DNA of 64,000 nucleotides from CAVPWP01 sp963709395 (GTDB taxonomy: Bacteria; Pseudomonadota; Alphaproteobacteria; Rhodobacterales; Rhodobacteraceae): NCBI GenBank assembly GCA_963709395.1, contig CAVPWP010000005.1, forward strand, positions 62,001-126,000, given 5' to 3'. Each line of letters starts with the position of its first letter. Position 1 is the stretch's first letter. Below the pieces are notes generated by a model that was given only the letters and a program-made list of their open reading frames with translations, had not been told where the DNA came from and did no database searches. Positions 8,178 to 17,477 of this stretch are shown in pieces. The position numbers were made by a program, and so were the translations under genes.

Positions 8178-10638
8178 ATGTCCAACGACCTTCCTGGCCA
8201 CGCGGAGACAGTGATCATCGGCGGCGGGTCGATCGGCTGCAACACCGCCTATCATCTGACGAAGCTTGGGCATCGCGACGTCGTCGTGCTTGAACAGGGG
8301 CGCCTGACCTCGGGGACCACCTGGCACGCGGCCGGGCTTGTCGTCGCCGGATTGCTCAAATCAGAGGCAGAATGCGCGATCTATACCCACGGCCGGGACC
8401 TCTATGCACGGCTCGAGGAGGAAACCGGCCTGCCGACCGGGTTTCGCGCCGTCGGCTATCTGCAGCTTGCGACCAATGACGAGCGCGTGCACGAGATGCG
8501 CCGCGTATCGGCCTTCATGCGGCGCTTCGGGATCGACAACCACGAGATATCGTTGACCGAGGCGCAGACGCTCTTTCCGATCGCGGACCTTGGCAACGCG
8601 AAGGCCGCCTTCTTCATTCCCGAGGACGGTCGCGTGAACCCGGTCGACGTGACGATGTCGCTTGCCCGTGGCGCGCGGATGGGCGGCGCGCGCATCTTCG
8701 AGGGCACGCGCGTCGCGGGCATCCTGTCGCAGAATGGGACCGCCATCGGGGTGCGGACCGACGACGGCCAGACGATCCGGGCCGAGAACGTGGTGATCTG
8801 CGGTGGCATGTGGTCGCGCCAGCTCGGAGAGACGGCAGGGATCACCCTGCCCCTTCAGGCCGCCGAGCACTATTACCTCATCACCGAGTCGATCCCCGGA
8901 CTGCCGCGCGACCTGCCCGTCCTCGAGGACCCGTCGACCTACACCTATTATCGCGAGGAAGTCGGCGGCCTGATGCTTGGCCTGTTCGAGCCCGGCGCGG
9001 CCAGCTGGATGCTCGACGGCGTCCCCGACGATTTCCAGTTCGGCGAGATCGAGCCGGACTGGGACCGGGTCGGCCCGCATCTCGAGAAGGCATACTCCCG
9101 CGTTCCCGAGGCAATGAACTTCGGGGTGCGAAAGCTGTTCTGCGGACCGGAAAGCTTCACGCCGGACCTGGCGCCGCTGGTCGGACCGACGCCCGAACTC
9201 CGCAACTGCTGGGTCGCCTGCGGGATGAATTCCCTGGGCATCCTGAACGGCGCGGGGACCGGCATGGTCCTTGCGCACTGGATCGTCGACGGCCTGCCGC
9301 CCTGCGACGTGACCGGCATCAACGTCAACCGCTTCACCAAGAGCGAGGCGACGCCCGCCTTCCGACGCGACCGCGCGCCCGAGCTGTTGGGCCGGCTTTT
9401 CGGCCAGCACTACCCCAACGAATCCTTCGCGACCGCGCGGGACGTCCGGCGGTCAGTCCTGCACGACCGGCTGGTGGCGGCGGGGGCGCATTTCTCGGAA
9501 AGCCACGGCTGGGAACTGGCCGACTGGTTCGCCCCCTCGCCCGCCGAGGCCAGGGTCGAGCGCTACAGCTGGTTCCGGCAGAACTGGTGGGACTGGCACG
9601 CCGAAGAACACCGTGCCGCACGCGAGGACGTGATCGTCATGGACATGTCCGCGATGGCCTGCTTCCTCGTGCAGGGGCGCGATGCCTGCACTGTTCTCGA
9701 CCGGCTGAGCTGCAACCTGATCGACGTGGACCCGGGCCGGGTGGTCTATACCGCCTGGACAAACGAGAAAGGCGGCTTCGAGGCCGACCTGACCGTCACA
9801 CGGCTTGCCGCCGACCGTTTCATGGTCGTCGTGGGCGAGAATTCGCGCGGTCATACCGAGATGCGCCTGCGCCGCGCCATCGGCCAGAACGAATTCGTGA
9901 CCGTCACCGAGGTGACCGACGGCCGGGCGCAGATCAACGTGCACGGACCGAAATCGCGCAGCCTACTGCAGCGCCTGTCGGGCGCGGACCTGACCAATGA
10001 CGGCTTCCCCTACATGACCGCGCGCGAGATCGACGTGGGCTATGCCAGCGTGTTGGCGATGCGGGTCACCTTCGTCGGCGAACTGGGATGGGAGCTTCAC
10101 GTCCCCGCGACGCAGGCGGTGCAGGTCTATGACCTTATCGTCGAGGCCGGGCGCGACCTTGGCTTGCGAAACGCCGGGATGCAGACGCTGAATTCCCTGC
10201 GGCTCGAAAAGGCCTATCGCGACTTCGGTCTCGACATCGACAACACCGACAACCCGATCGAAGCGGGCCTGGGCTTTGCCGTGAAGCTGGACAAGCCGGG
10301 TGGGTTCATCGGCCGAGACGCGCTGGCTGCGATCAAGGCCAAGGGCACGCCCTGCAACCGGATGCTCCAGTTCCTCCTGCACGGACCCCGAGCCGCTCCT
10401 GCACGGGCTCGAACCGATCTATCTTGGCGACACCCAGGTCGGCTATCTTCAGGTCGGGGGCTACGGACATACCCTTGGCGGCGCCGTCGGCCTTGGCTTC
10501 GCGGACCTCGACCGGCCACTCACGCCGGAGATCGTTGCCGAGGGTCCCTGGAAAATCGAGATCGCAGGCCAGCGGCATGACGCCACCGCGTCGCTCAGGC
10601 CGCTCTACGACCCGGAATTGAGGAATGTCCGAAGCTAG
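8178..10638 (+). CDS. Dimethylglycine/sarcosine dehydrogenase-like flavoprotein with GcvT domain (one frameshift)
   Basis: About 819 residues after correction. The N-terminal DAO-type FAD domain starts with GGGSIG at residues 15-20. The TTWHAAGL segment contains His50, the position of the covalent-FAD histidine in dimethylglycine dehydrogenases. From about residue 450 comes a GcvT/aminomethyltransferase-type folate-binding half (MDMSAMACFLVQG; GWELHVPA). Expected to oxidise an N-methyl group to formaldehyde or methylene-tetrahydrofolate. The frame breaks near 10380. Dropping one C restores FLLTDPEPLLHG and continues to the stop at 10638. The ATG at 8178 has GAAGGAGA upstream. It is divergent from the transporter-demethylase operon and probably works in the same pathway. 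Confidence 0.87.
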
Positions 10639-10878
10639 GGCAGTGCCAGCGTCACGTCCCGGTCAGGCGGGCCGCGCATGCCAGGCCCTCGCGACCGCGG
10701 ATATCTGAACCCGCCAGTGGCGAGTGGAGCCGGATGCCGGTTCAAGAAATCCCCCCTCAACCGGTTCAGGGTGATCTGACGGCCCGGCCCGTGCCCAACT
10801 ACCTCTGCCTATGCAGTCCGGGGAAAGGCGCCGCTCTGGTGAAGTTCGCAGGGCGCACACCGGAACAAGCTTTTCGGA
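10639..10878. other. Intergenic, no gene recognised
   Basis: 240 bases between the convergent ends of the DMGDH-like gene and the outer-membrane barrel gene. I see no convincing gene, RNA or clear terminator here. Confidence 0.5.
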
Positions 10879-12030
10879 TCAGAACGCCTGACCAACGTAG
10901 AAATAGACGTAGCTCTCGCTTTTGTCGTTGATCGTGACGTCAAGCGAAACGTCGAGATCGAATTCTCTGGAAACCCGGTATCGCGCGCCGACGCCACCGG
11001 CATAGCGTGCCCCGCTGTCGAGCGAAAGAAAGTTGCGGCGGACTTCTCCGACGCCAGCGAAGGCTACATAGCCAAAGCGCTCGTTGATCAGGCCGCGATA
11101 CTCGGCCTGCGCGGCCACCAACTCGTCTCCATAGAATTCGAACAGCGAGAATCCGCGGAGCTCCGAGCCAAGAAGACAGGTATCGAAGAAAGGTGCCCTG
11201 TCCTGCACGGCACAGCCCGCAATCCGGGTGCCGACGACCGCCTTTGGCCCGAGCGACCAGAAATGATCGTAGCCAATCGTCGAGCGTGAATAGGTCAGGT
11301 TCTGACCGCCGGTTTCTTCGTTATACGTCGCCTGGATATCGAGGAAGCCGCCGGATGTCGGATAGAACGTATTGTCGCGCGTGTCCCACTGGAAGACCAG
11401 GCCGACCGTTGCGATCGAGACATTCGTGAGGTCCTGGATCTCGGCGGGAAGCTCCTTCCCATCCACTCCGGCGAACTGGGTCTCGAGGTACCGGAGCGAA
11501 AAGCCGGCAGATACCGTTTCGGAGAAGCCATAGCGAAACTGACCCTGAAAGGCGATTGCCTCCTGCTCGATGCCCACGGGCTCTCCGAGGATGAAGAGAT
11601 CGTAGTTCAAATCCGCCGCGCCGAGAAGACCGAAACCGTTGTAGCGTTTTTCGCCGAACGAGAAACTGCCGCCAATCGCGCCGGCCCGGCTGCCTTCGTT
11701 CGTGCCGAAAACGCCACCACCAATGAAGCTGGTGTTGGATTTTTCGTCCGCCTTGAACAAGTAGCCGCCACCGAGGACGATGCCTGTGCCGAAGGTCGGA
11801 TCGTTGACCGGAATGGGAACCGCGACAAAGGACCCTTCTCTGAAGCCGACCTTTGCGTCCTCATCCGGTGGCGAAGGATTGGCAGCGTCGATGTCTTCCT
11901 TGACAGCGTCCTGGGCTGATGTGCCCCCTGCGAAGGATGCGAGGACGCTCGTGAGAAGTGCGAGGTACAAAAAGAAAGACCTGCTCTTCAATGTTCCAAG
12001 GCCTCCCTGCGCCGATTGTCCTGCGATCAT
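10879..12030 (-). CDS. Outer-membrane beta-barrel protein, BamA/TamA (surface antigen D15) family
   Basis: 383 residues. A signal peptide (hydrophobic part about residues 18-38, cleavage near TSAQ) is followed by alternating amphipathic strands typical of an Omp85-type 16-strand barrel, for example FQWDTRDNTFYPTSGGFLDIQATY, which matches the family's conserved strand region (shown here in part). It ends in phenylalanine, the usual outer-membrane C-terminal signal. There is no room for the multiple POTRA domains of BamA, so it is a short barrel-only member. Specific role unknown. It could be a membrane-remodelling or export barrel. Confidence 0.75.
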   Translation of the reverse strand: MIAGQSAQGGLGTLKSRSFFLYLALLTSVLASFAGGTSAQDAVKEDIDAANPSPPDEDAKVGFREGSFVAVPIPVNDPTFGTGIVLGGGYLFKADEKSNTSFIGGGVFGTNEGSRAGAIGGSFSFGEKRYNGFGLLGAADLNYDLFILGEPVGIEQEAIAFQGQFRYGFSETVSAGFSLRYLETQFAGVDGKELPAEIQDLTNVSIATVGLVFQWDTRDNTFYPTSGGFLDIQATYNEETGGQNLTYSRSTIGYDHFWSLGPKAVVGTRIAGCAVQDRAPFFDTCLLGSELRGFSLFEFYGDELVAAQAEYRGLINERFGYVAFAGVGEVRRNFLSLDSGARYAGGVGARYRVSREFDLDVSLDVTINDKSESYVYFYVGQAF

Positions 12031-12332
12031 TCTCTTTGAAGGTCCTTTGGGAGTGGTGGCTCGTCACCCTGATGGGGGACACCCGTGCTAATCCAATACC
12101 TCGGCGAAACCTACGTCTCTTGACATCTTATGCCAAGACGGGACGCGCTGGTATTCAAACGAACAAAGCTGCATATCCCCGAGGGGCTCGATCCGGTCAC
12201 GCGTCGGATTGCGCGGGTCATCGCCGAGGGTGCCGAGTAGCCAAGCCGCAGCCTCGAACGGGCGCTGCCTTGTTCTTCCGTACACAACCAATCGACCCTT
12301 TCACCCATTCCCATGTGGCAACGTGGCTATCG
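12031..12332. other. Intergenic, no gene recognised
   Basis: About 300 bases between the barrel gene's start and the tRNA terminator. Short open frames exist on both strands but none has family similarity I recognise or a good ribosome-binding site. It should contain the promoter of the barrel gene. Confidence 0.4.
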
Positions 12333-12377
12333 GAAAAACAAAGGGCCCAGCCGTCTCCAGCTAAGCCCTTGTTTTTA
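12333..12377 (-). terminator. Terminator downstream of tRNA-Lys
   Basis: On the minus strand the arms AAACAAGGGC and GCCCTTTGTTT pair with a single bulged T and are followed by a T-run (GTTTTT), immediately 3' of the tRNA. A standard factor-independent terminator. Confidence 0.65.
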
Positions 12378-12378
12378 G

Positions 12379-12454
12379 TGGTGAGCCGTGCAGGATTCGA
12401 ACCTGCGACCCACTGATTAAAAGTCAGTTGCTCTACCAACTGAGCTAACGGCCC
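12379..12454 (-). tRNA. tRNA-Lys (anticodon TTT)
   Basis: 76 bases including encoded CCA. On the minus strand the acceptor arms GGGCCGT and ACGGCTC pair with one G-T. The D-arm contains AGCTCAGTTGGTAGAGC, the anticodon loop is CTTTTAA and the T-arm has GGTTCGAATCC. The TTT anticodon gives lysine. Confidence 0.97.
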
Positions 12455-12584
12455 AATCCACCAAGGCGCGCAGAAACGACCGTTTCCGCACGGTGCGGCT
12501 GACTAACCCTGCGTCCGAAAGGCGTCAAGGGTCAATCGCGGCGGGCGCTTTCCAAGATGCGGGACAGTCGCTATACGCCGCGCG

Positions 12585-13419
12585 ATGCGCAGAGGCGATA
12601 CTTCTCTTTCCGTGCCTTTCATGAAGATGCACGGTCTTGGCAATGACTTCGTGGTGATCGACCGCCGAAGCCATGTGGTCGAATTGCGCGACGCCGAGGT
12701 GCGGCTGATCGGCGACCGGCACCGGGGGGTGGGTTTCGACCAGCTGGCGCTGATCGACACGGACGACGCGGCAGACGCGCGGCTGACGTTCCTGAATGCG
12801 GATGGCTCGGCCTCGGCCGCCTGCGGGAACGCCACTCGTTGCATCGCGCGGCACCTGATGGACACCGAAGGAAAGTCGGCGGTTGCCCTGCGGACCGAAC
12901 GCGGCCTGCTGGCCTGCGAAGATGCCGGCGGCGGGCTGACCCGGGTCAACATGGGCGCGCCGCTGACCGGCTGGGACGAGGTCCCACTGGCGCGCGAGAT
13001 CGACACGCTTCGCCTGCCGATCGAGGGCGACCCGGTGGCCACCGGCATGGGAAACCCGCACTGCACCTTCTTCATCGAGGATGCCGAGGGCGCGGATATC
13101 GCCACTATCGGGCCCGAGTTCGAGACGCATCCGCTGTTCCCGCAGCGCACCAACGTCGAACTGGTCGAGGTGCGGGCGCGCGACGAGATCCGGGTGCGGA
13201 TCTGGGAGCGGGGCACGGGCGTCACGCTGGCGTCGGGGTCGTGCTCCTGCGCGGCGGCGGTGGCCGCGGCACGGCGGGGGCTGACGGATCGCAAGGTCAG
13301 GGTGGTCGTGGACGGCGGAACGCTGGAAATCGACTGGCGGGACGACGGGGTCTGGATGACCGGACCCACGGCGCATGTCTTCGACGGGGTGCTGCATCTC
13401 GACCGGCGGAGCGCCATGA
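12585..13419 (+). CDS. dapF: Diaminopimelate epimerase
   Basis: Converts LL- to meso-diaminopimelate for lysine and peptidoglycan. The core begins MKMHGLGNDFVVID. The first catalytic cysteine is in NADGSASAACGNATR. The second catalytic position is odd: ungapped alignment of ERGTGVTLASGSCSCAAA with the E. coli ERGAG-T-ACGSGACAA region puts Ser (codon 13233-13235) where the second catalytic Cys should be, with another Cys three residues later. The start is uncertain (12585 or the internal ATG at 12621). The frame runs without a stop into mtaB. A one-base insertion near the end would restore an ATGA stop/start overlap at 13416-13419, so the end is placed there. Confidence 0.88.
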
Positions 13420-14684
13420 ACGCGGCCCCACCTGTCTTTGCCACCTTCGGCTGCCGCCTCAACGCCTATGAGACCGAGGCGATGCGCGAGATGTCGTCGG
13501 CGGCCGGCCTGGGCGACGCGGTGGTGGTCAACACCTGCGCGGTGACGGCCGAAGCGGTGCGCAAGGCCCGGCAGGAAATCCGGCGGCTGCGGCGCAAGCA
13601 CCCGGAGGCCCGGCTGATCGTGACCGGCTGCGCCGCGCAGACCGAGCCCGCGACTTTCGCCGCGATGCCCGAGGTCGATCTCGTGATCGGGAACTCCGAG
13701 AAGGGCCGGCCCGAGACCTGGGCAGGCCTGGCCAGCGGACTGATCGGCGAGAGCGAGAAGATCGTGGTGGACGACATCATGGCGGTGACCGAAACCGCCG
13801 GACACCTGATCGACGGGTTCGGGACGCGAAGCCGGGCCTATGTGCAGGTCCAGAACGGCTGCGACCATCGCTGCACCTTCTGCATCATTCCCTATGGACG
13901 GGGCAATTCGCGGTCGGTGCCGGCCGGCGTGGTGGTCGACCAGATCCGGCGGCTTGTGGCCAAGGGCTTCAACGAGGTGGTGCTGACCGGGGTCGACCTG
14001 ACCAGCTGGGGTGCGGATCTGCCGGGGGGGCCGAAGCTGGGCAACCTGGTGCAGCGCATCCTTCGGCTGGTCCCCGACCTTCCCCGGCTTCGGATCAGTT
14101 CGATCGATTCGATCGAGGTCGATCCCGACCTGATGGACGCCATCGCTACCCAGCCGCGGCTGATGCCCCATCTTCACCTCAGCCTTCAGGCCGGGGACGA
14201 CATGATCCTCAAGCGGATGAAGCGGCGGCATCTGCGGGACGACGCGATCCGGTTCTGCGAGGAGGCACGGCGGCTGCGGCCCGACATGACCTTCGGGGCC
14301 GACATCATCGCGGGATTCCCGACCGAGACCGAGGCGATGTTCGAGAATTCGCTGAAGCTGGTCGAGGACTGCGGCCTGACATGGCTGCATGTCTTCCCCT
14401 ATTCGCCCCGCGAAGGCACGCCGGCGGCGCGGATGCCACAGGTCCGGGGAGAGGCGATCCGGGAACGGGCCGCACGGCTGCGCGAGGCCGGAGACCGGGC
14501 GGTGGGGCGGCATCTGGCCGGCCTTGTCGGCACGGTGTCAGACGTGCTGATGGAAAGCCCCCGGATGGGCCGGACAGAGAGTTTCGCCGAGGTGGCGTTC
14601 GGGGCCGACCAGCCCGTCGGAGCCATCGTGACCGCCCGACTGACCGGCGTTGCCGACGGACGGATAACCGCCCTGCCCGCCTGA
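13416..14684 (+). CDS. mtaB: tRNA t6A37 methylthiotransferase
   Basis: 422 residues. A radical SAM enzyme that adds a methylthio group to t6A37 in tRNAs reading ANN codons. The N-terminal UPF0004 domain has FGCRLN, NTCAVT and GCAAQ cysteines for one cluster. The radical-SAM motif CDHRCTFC (CxxxCxxC) sits near residue 150. The C-terminal TRAM-like region is near residues 355-420. The ATG at 13416 is inferred from the MiaB-family start MNAAPPVFATFGCR. In the sequence as given it is in frame with dapF, probably because of a base insertion rather than a real fusion. dapF-mtaB adjacency is common in this family. Confidence 0.9.
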   Translation: MNAAPPVFATFGCRLNAYETEAMREMSSAAGLGDAVVVNTCAVTAEAVRKARQEIRRLRRKHPEARLIVTGCAAQTEPATFAAMPEVDLVIGNSEKGRPETWAGLASGLIGESEKIVVDDIMAVTETAGHLIDGFGTRSRAYVQVQNGCDHRCTFCIIPYGRGNSRSVPAGVVVDQIRRLVAKGFNEVVLTGVDLTSWGADLPGGPKLGNLVQRILRLVPDLPRLRISSIDSIEVDPDLMDAIATQPRLMPHLHLSLQAGDDMILKRMKRRHLRDDAIRFCEEARRLRPDMTFGADIIAGFPTETEAMFENSLKLVEDCGLTWLHVFPYSPREGTPAARMPQVRGEAIRERAARLREAGDRAVGRHLAGLVGTVSDVLMESPRMGRTESFAEVAFGADQPVGAIVTARLTGVADGRITALPA

Positions 14685-14754
14685 CCGGAATTCCCTTGCG
14701 CATCAAACACTGGCCCATGGTAGTCTCTGGCAAGGCCCGTCCAGGAGGAAGATC

Positions 14755-15150
14755 ATGGCACCAAACGCCAAAGACATCGCGCGCATGGCCGCTGACTATA
14801 CCGCGGCCTGGAACTCAGGGTCGGCCGAGGCGGTGGCCGCGCATTATGCCGAGGATGGCGGGATCGTGATCAACCAGGGCGAACCCTGGACTGGGCGGGA
14901 CGGTGTGCGGCGCATGGCGGAGGGATTCTTCGCCGATGTCCCCGGCCTCACGCTGACCTGCGACGCGATCCGGTTGGCAGGCAGCCATGCCATCTACGTC
15001 TGGACCTTCACCGGCCAGGATGCCGGAACGGGCCATCCCCTGAAAATCCGGGGCTGGGAGGAATGGGATCTGGGCGACGACCTGAAGGTGCGTTTCTCGC
15101 GCGGGTGGTTCGATGCCGAGGATTACGCACGGCAGGCCGCCGGCGGCTGA
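14755..15150 (+). CDS. NTF2-like/SnoaL-like protein
   Basis: 131 residues with the NTF2-like (ketosteroid isomerase-like, DUF4440) pattern: helix AADYTAAWNSGSAEAVAAHYAED, then GRDGVRRMAEGFFADVPGL and C-terminal strands. A strong AGGAGGA site precedes the ATG. These cone folds act as small-molecule enzymes or binding domains. No specific substrate is indicated. Confidence 0.8.
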   Translation: MAPNAKDIARMAADYTAAWNSGSAEAVAAHYAEDGGIVINQGEPWTGRDGVRRMAEGFFADVPGLTLTCDAIRLAGSHAIYVWTFTGQDAGTGHPLKIRGWEEWDLGDDLKVRFSRGWFDAEDYARQAAGG

Positions 15151-15230
15151 GCCTCATCTCGCTTATCCCGGTGGACAGCGGGCCTGCGCTTCCCATATCC
15201 TGATCATTGTGCATTTCAGGAGACGTTCCG

Positions 15231-15509
15231 ATGGCCCTGCCCCTTGCCCCGATCGCCGGTGTCGCACTGCGCTATGGCGCGCTGGCGCTGGCCACCTATG
15301 CGATCACCCGAAGCGCCGCCGTCGCCCGCCGCGACCAGCGCGCCGAGGACGCTATGGACGAGACCGAGGAAGGCATCTTCTGGCGCAAGGACGCGGAACA
15401 GATGAACGCCAGTGGCCGGATGAAGCGCACGTTCCGCTTCGGAGCCGGCGGGCCGGGCGTCGAGATCGACGCCACCGCGCTGACGCGCATCCGCCTGCGC
15501 CGCGTCTGA
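15231..15509 (+). CDS. Hypothetical small protein
   Basis: 92 residues. Starts at ATG 15231 with AGGAGA upstream. A hydrophobic N-terminal segment (about residues 3-27) is followed by a charged region (RRDQRAEDAMDETEEGIFWRKDAEQMN). Its stop overlaps the next gene's ATG as TGATG, so the two are co-translated. Looks like a conserved Rhodobacteraceae protein of unknown function, probably membrane-associated. Confidence 0.65.
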   Translation: MALPLAPIAGVALRYGALALATYAITRSAAVARRDQRAEDAMDETEEGIFWRKDAEQMNASGRMKRTFRFGAGGPGVEIDATALTRIRLRRV

Positions 15510-16114
15510 TGCAGCTTCTCGACAGCGGGCCGTCGCCGTTCTGCCGCAAGGTGCGGGTGCTTCTGCACGAAACCGGCCTGATCGGCGACGTCGAGGTCGT
15601 GTCGGTGACCAACGGGCCGCTGGCCCCGGACGAGCAGAACAAGGCGAAGAACCCCCTGGGAAAGATCCCCACGCTGATCCGCGCGGATGGTCCGGCGATC
15701 TATGACAGCCGGGTGATCTGCCGCTATCTCGATACGCTTGCGGGGGCCGGGCTCTACCCGGACCGGACGCTTTGGGAGACCCTGACGCTGGAGGCGACCG
15801 GCGACGGGATCATGGATGCCGCCGTGCTGATGGTCTACGAGGCCCGCTTCCGCGACGAGGCGGTGCGGAGCGAGGCCTGGGTCGACGCGCAATGGGGCAA
15901 GGTCGCCCGCGCCCTTGACGCGCTGGAGGCACGCTGGATGAGCCACCTTCACGGCCCGCTCGACGCGGGGCAGATCGCGATCGGCTGCGCACTGGGGTAC
16001 CTTGACCTGCGGCATGGCGACCGCGCCTGGCGCACATCGCATCCGGCGCTCGCGGCGTGGTACCTGAAGTTCGCGGCCCGCCCGAGCATGGAGGCGACGG
16101 CGCCCGCCGCGTGA
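15509..16114 (+). CDS. Glutathione S-transferase family protein
   Basis: 201 residues. Thioredoxin-like N-terminal domain with SPFCRKVRVLLHETGL, the cis-Pro NPLGKIPTLI and the DSRVICRYL glutathione-binding segment. The C-terminal half is all-alpha. The start is fixed by a TGATG overlap with the small gene upstream. Likely detoxification or stress role. Confidence 0.88.
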   Translation: MQLLDSGPSPFCRKVRVLLHETGLIGDVEVVSVTNGPLAPDEQNKAKNPLGKIPTLIRADGPAIYDSRVICRYLDTLAGAGLYPDRTLWETLTLEATGDGIMDAAVLMVYEARFRDEAVRSEAWVDAQWGKVARALDALEARWMSHLHGPLDAGQIAIGCALGYLDLRHGDRAWRTSHPALAAWYLKFAARPSMEATAPAA

Positions 16115-16758
16115 CGCTTCCCTTCAGCGCCTTTCTCACCGTCTGGACGATCCTCGCGCTCAACATCATGTCGCCGGGGCCGAACGTGCTGAACACGGTG
16201 ACGACCGCCATGGGGTCGGGCCGGGCCGCTGGGCTGGCCTCGGCTGCGGCGGTCGGGGTCGGGATCGGGATCTGGTGCCTGGCGATGTCGCTGGGCATGG
16301 CGGCGGTTTTCGCCGTTGTGCCCTATGCCGAAGCGACGCTGACGGTTATGGCGGCGGGGCTTCTGGTGTGGTTCGCCACAAAGTACCTGCGCGCGGGGAT
16401 GCGCGGGGTCACCGGACGGGAAGCGTCTCTTGCCGGGGTGGCGGGCTTGAGCCTTGGTGCGTCCTTTGCCCGGTCGTTGTCGGTCAACGCGACCAATCCG
16501 AAGGCGCTGACCACCTGGATCGCGATCCTGGGGATCTTTCCGGTGGCCATCGCCACACCGGGTGACATCGCGCTTCTGACGGCAGGGGCCTGCCTTCTTT
16601 CCCTGTCGATTTACACGATCTACGCGATGGCCTTTTCAACCCGCCGGGCGGCGATGCTGTACCTGCGGGCGGCGCCGGTCGTCAATCTTGCGGTCGGCGT
16701 GTTCTTCCTTGGCTTCGCAATCAAGCTGGCGGCACCCCTTCTGGCGCGCGCGCTCTGA
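16111..16758 (+). CDS. LysE/RhtB-family amino-acid exporter
   Basis: 215 residues, about six membrane helices. The family N-terminal motif NIMSPGPNVLNTV is present, and NPKALTTWIAILG lies in the middle. The most likely start is GTG at 16111, overlapping the glutathione transferase stop as GTGA. In-frame upstream codons fall inside that gene. Exports an amino acid or related metabolite across the inner membrane, substrate unknown. Confidence 0.85.
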   Translation: MTLPFSAFLTVWTILALNIMSPGPNVLNTVTTAMGSGRAAGLASAAAVGVGIGIWCLAMSLGMAAVFAVVPYAEATLTVMAAGLLVWFATKYLRAGMRGVTGREASLAGVAGLSLGASFARSLSVNATNPKALTTWIAILGIFPVAIATPGDIALLTAGACLLSLSIYTIYAMAFSTRRAAMLYLRAAPVVNLAVGVFFLGFAIKLAAPLLARAL

Positions 16759-16902
16759 CCGCAAGCCTGCGACCAAACGCGCGGAATGGGCGCTGGACGC
16801 CACCGGCCCCCGAAGCTAAATAGCCGAAAGACGGTCGCCCTTTGCGTTTGCGGCCGAAATGCGTATGGACCCGCTCCGCGGGTTTCAGAGATGGAGATGA
16901 TC

Positions 16903-17466
16903 GTGTCCCACGCAGACGACCATGACGGCACACGCCGCGATTTTCTTTTTTATGCCACCGCGGGAACCGGCGCCGTCGTCGCCGGCGCCGCGGTCTGGCC
17001 GCTGGTCAACCAGATGAACCCGTCGGCGGATGTGCAGGCGCTGAGTTCGATCCTTGTCGATATCAGCGGCGTCGAGGTCGGTACTCAGATTTCCGTCAAG
17101 TTCCTCGGCAAGCCGGTCTTCATCCGCCACCGCACGGACGAAGAGATCGAGCAGGCGCGTTCGGTAACGATGGAAGAACTCACAATCGACAAGGAATTGC
17201 GCAACCCCAACCTCCCCGGCACCGATGCGGAAGACTACAACCGCACGCTGGATACGGAAGGTAGGTGGCTTGTCATGATCGGGGTATGCACCCACCTCGG
17301 CTGTGTGCCTCTTGGCGATGGCGCAGGCGACTACTTCGGGTGGTTCTGCCCCTGCCACGGGTCGCACTACGACGCCTCCGGGCGCATTCGCCGCGGCCCG
17401 GCACCCCAGAACCTGCACATTCCAGTCGTCGCATTCGTCGACGACATGATCATCCAGCTCGGATAA
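16903..17466 (+). CDS. petA: Ubiquinol-cytochrome c reductase Rieske iron-sulfur subunit
   Basis: 187 residues, the same length as the Rhodobacter protein. The N-terminal TRRDFLFYATAGTGAVVAG is a Tat-type uncleaved membrane anchor. The Rieske cluster motifs are CTHLGC and CPCHGSHYD. The GTG start at 16903 is preferred over ATG 16891 because a GGAG lies six bases upstream and it gives the family N-terminus (SHADDHDGTRRDF). First gene of petABC. Part of complex bc1 in respiration and, if present, cyclic photosynthetic electron flow. Confidence 0.95.
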   Translation: MSHADDHDGTRRDFLFYATAGTGAVVAGAAVWPLVNQMNPSADVQALSSILVDISGVEVGTQISVKFLGKPVFIRHRTDEEIEQARSVTMEELTIDKELRNPNLPGTDAEDYNRTLDTEGRWLVMIGVCTHLGCVPLGDGAGDYFGWFCPCHGSHYDASGRIRRGPAPQNLHIPVVAFVDDMIIQLG

Positions 17467-17477
17467 GGGAGAAGACC

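Noticed and set aside
12525..14513. 662-codon minus-strand open frame opposite dapF-mtaB
   Set aside because: Antisense shadow. Pro/His/Arg-rich translation without recognisable domains.
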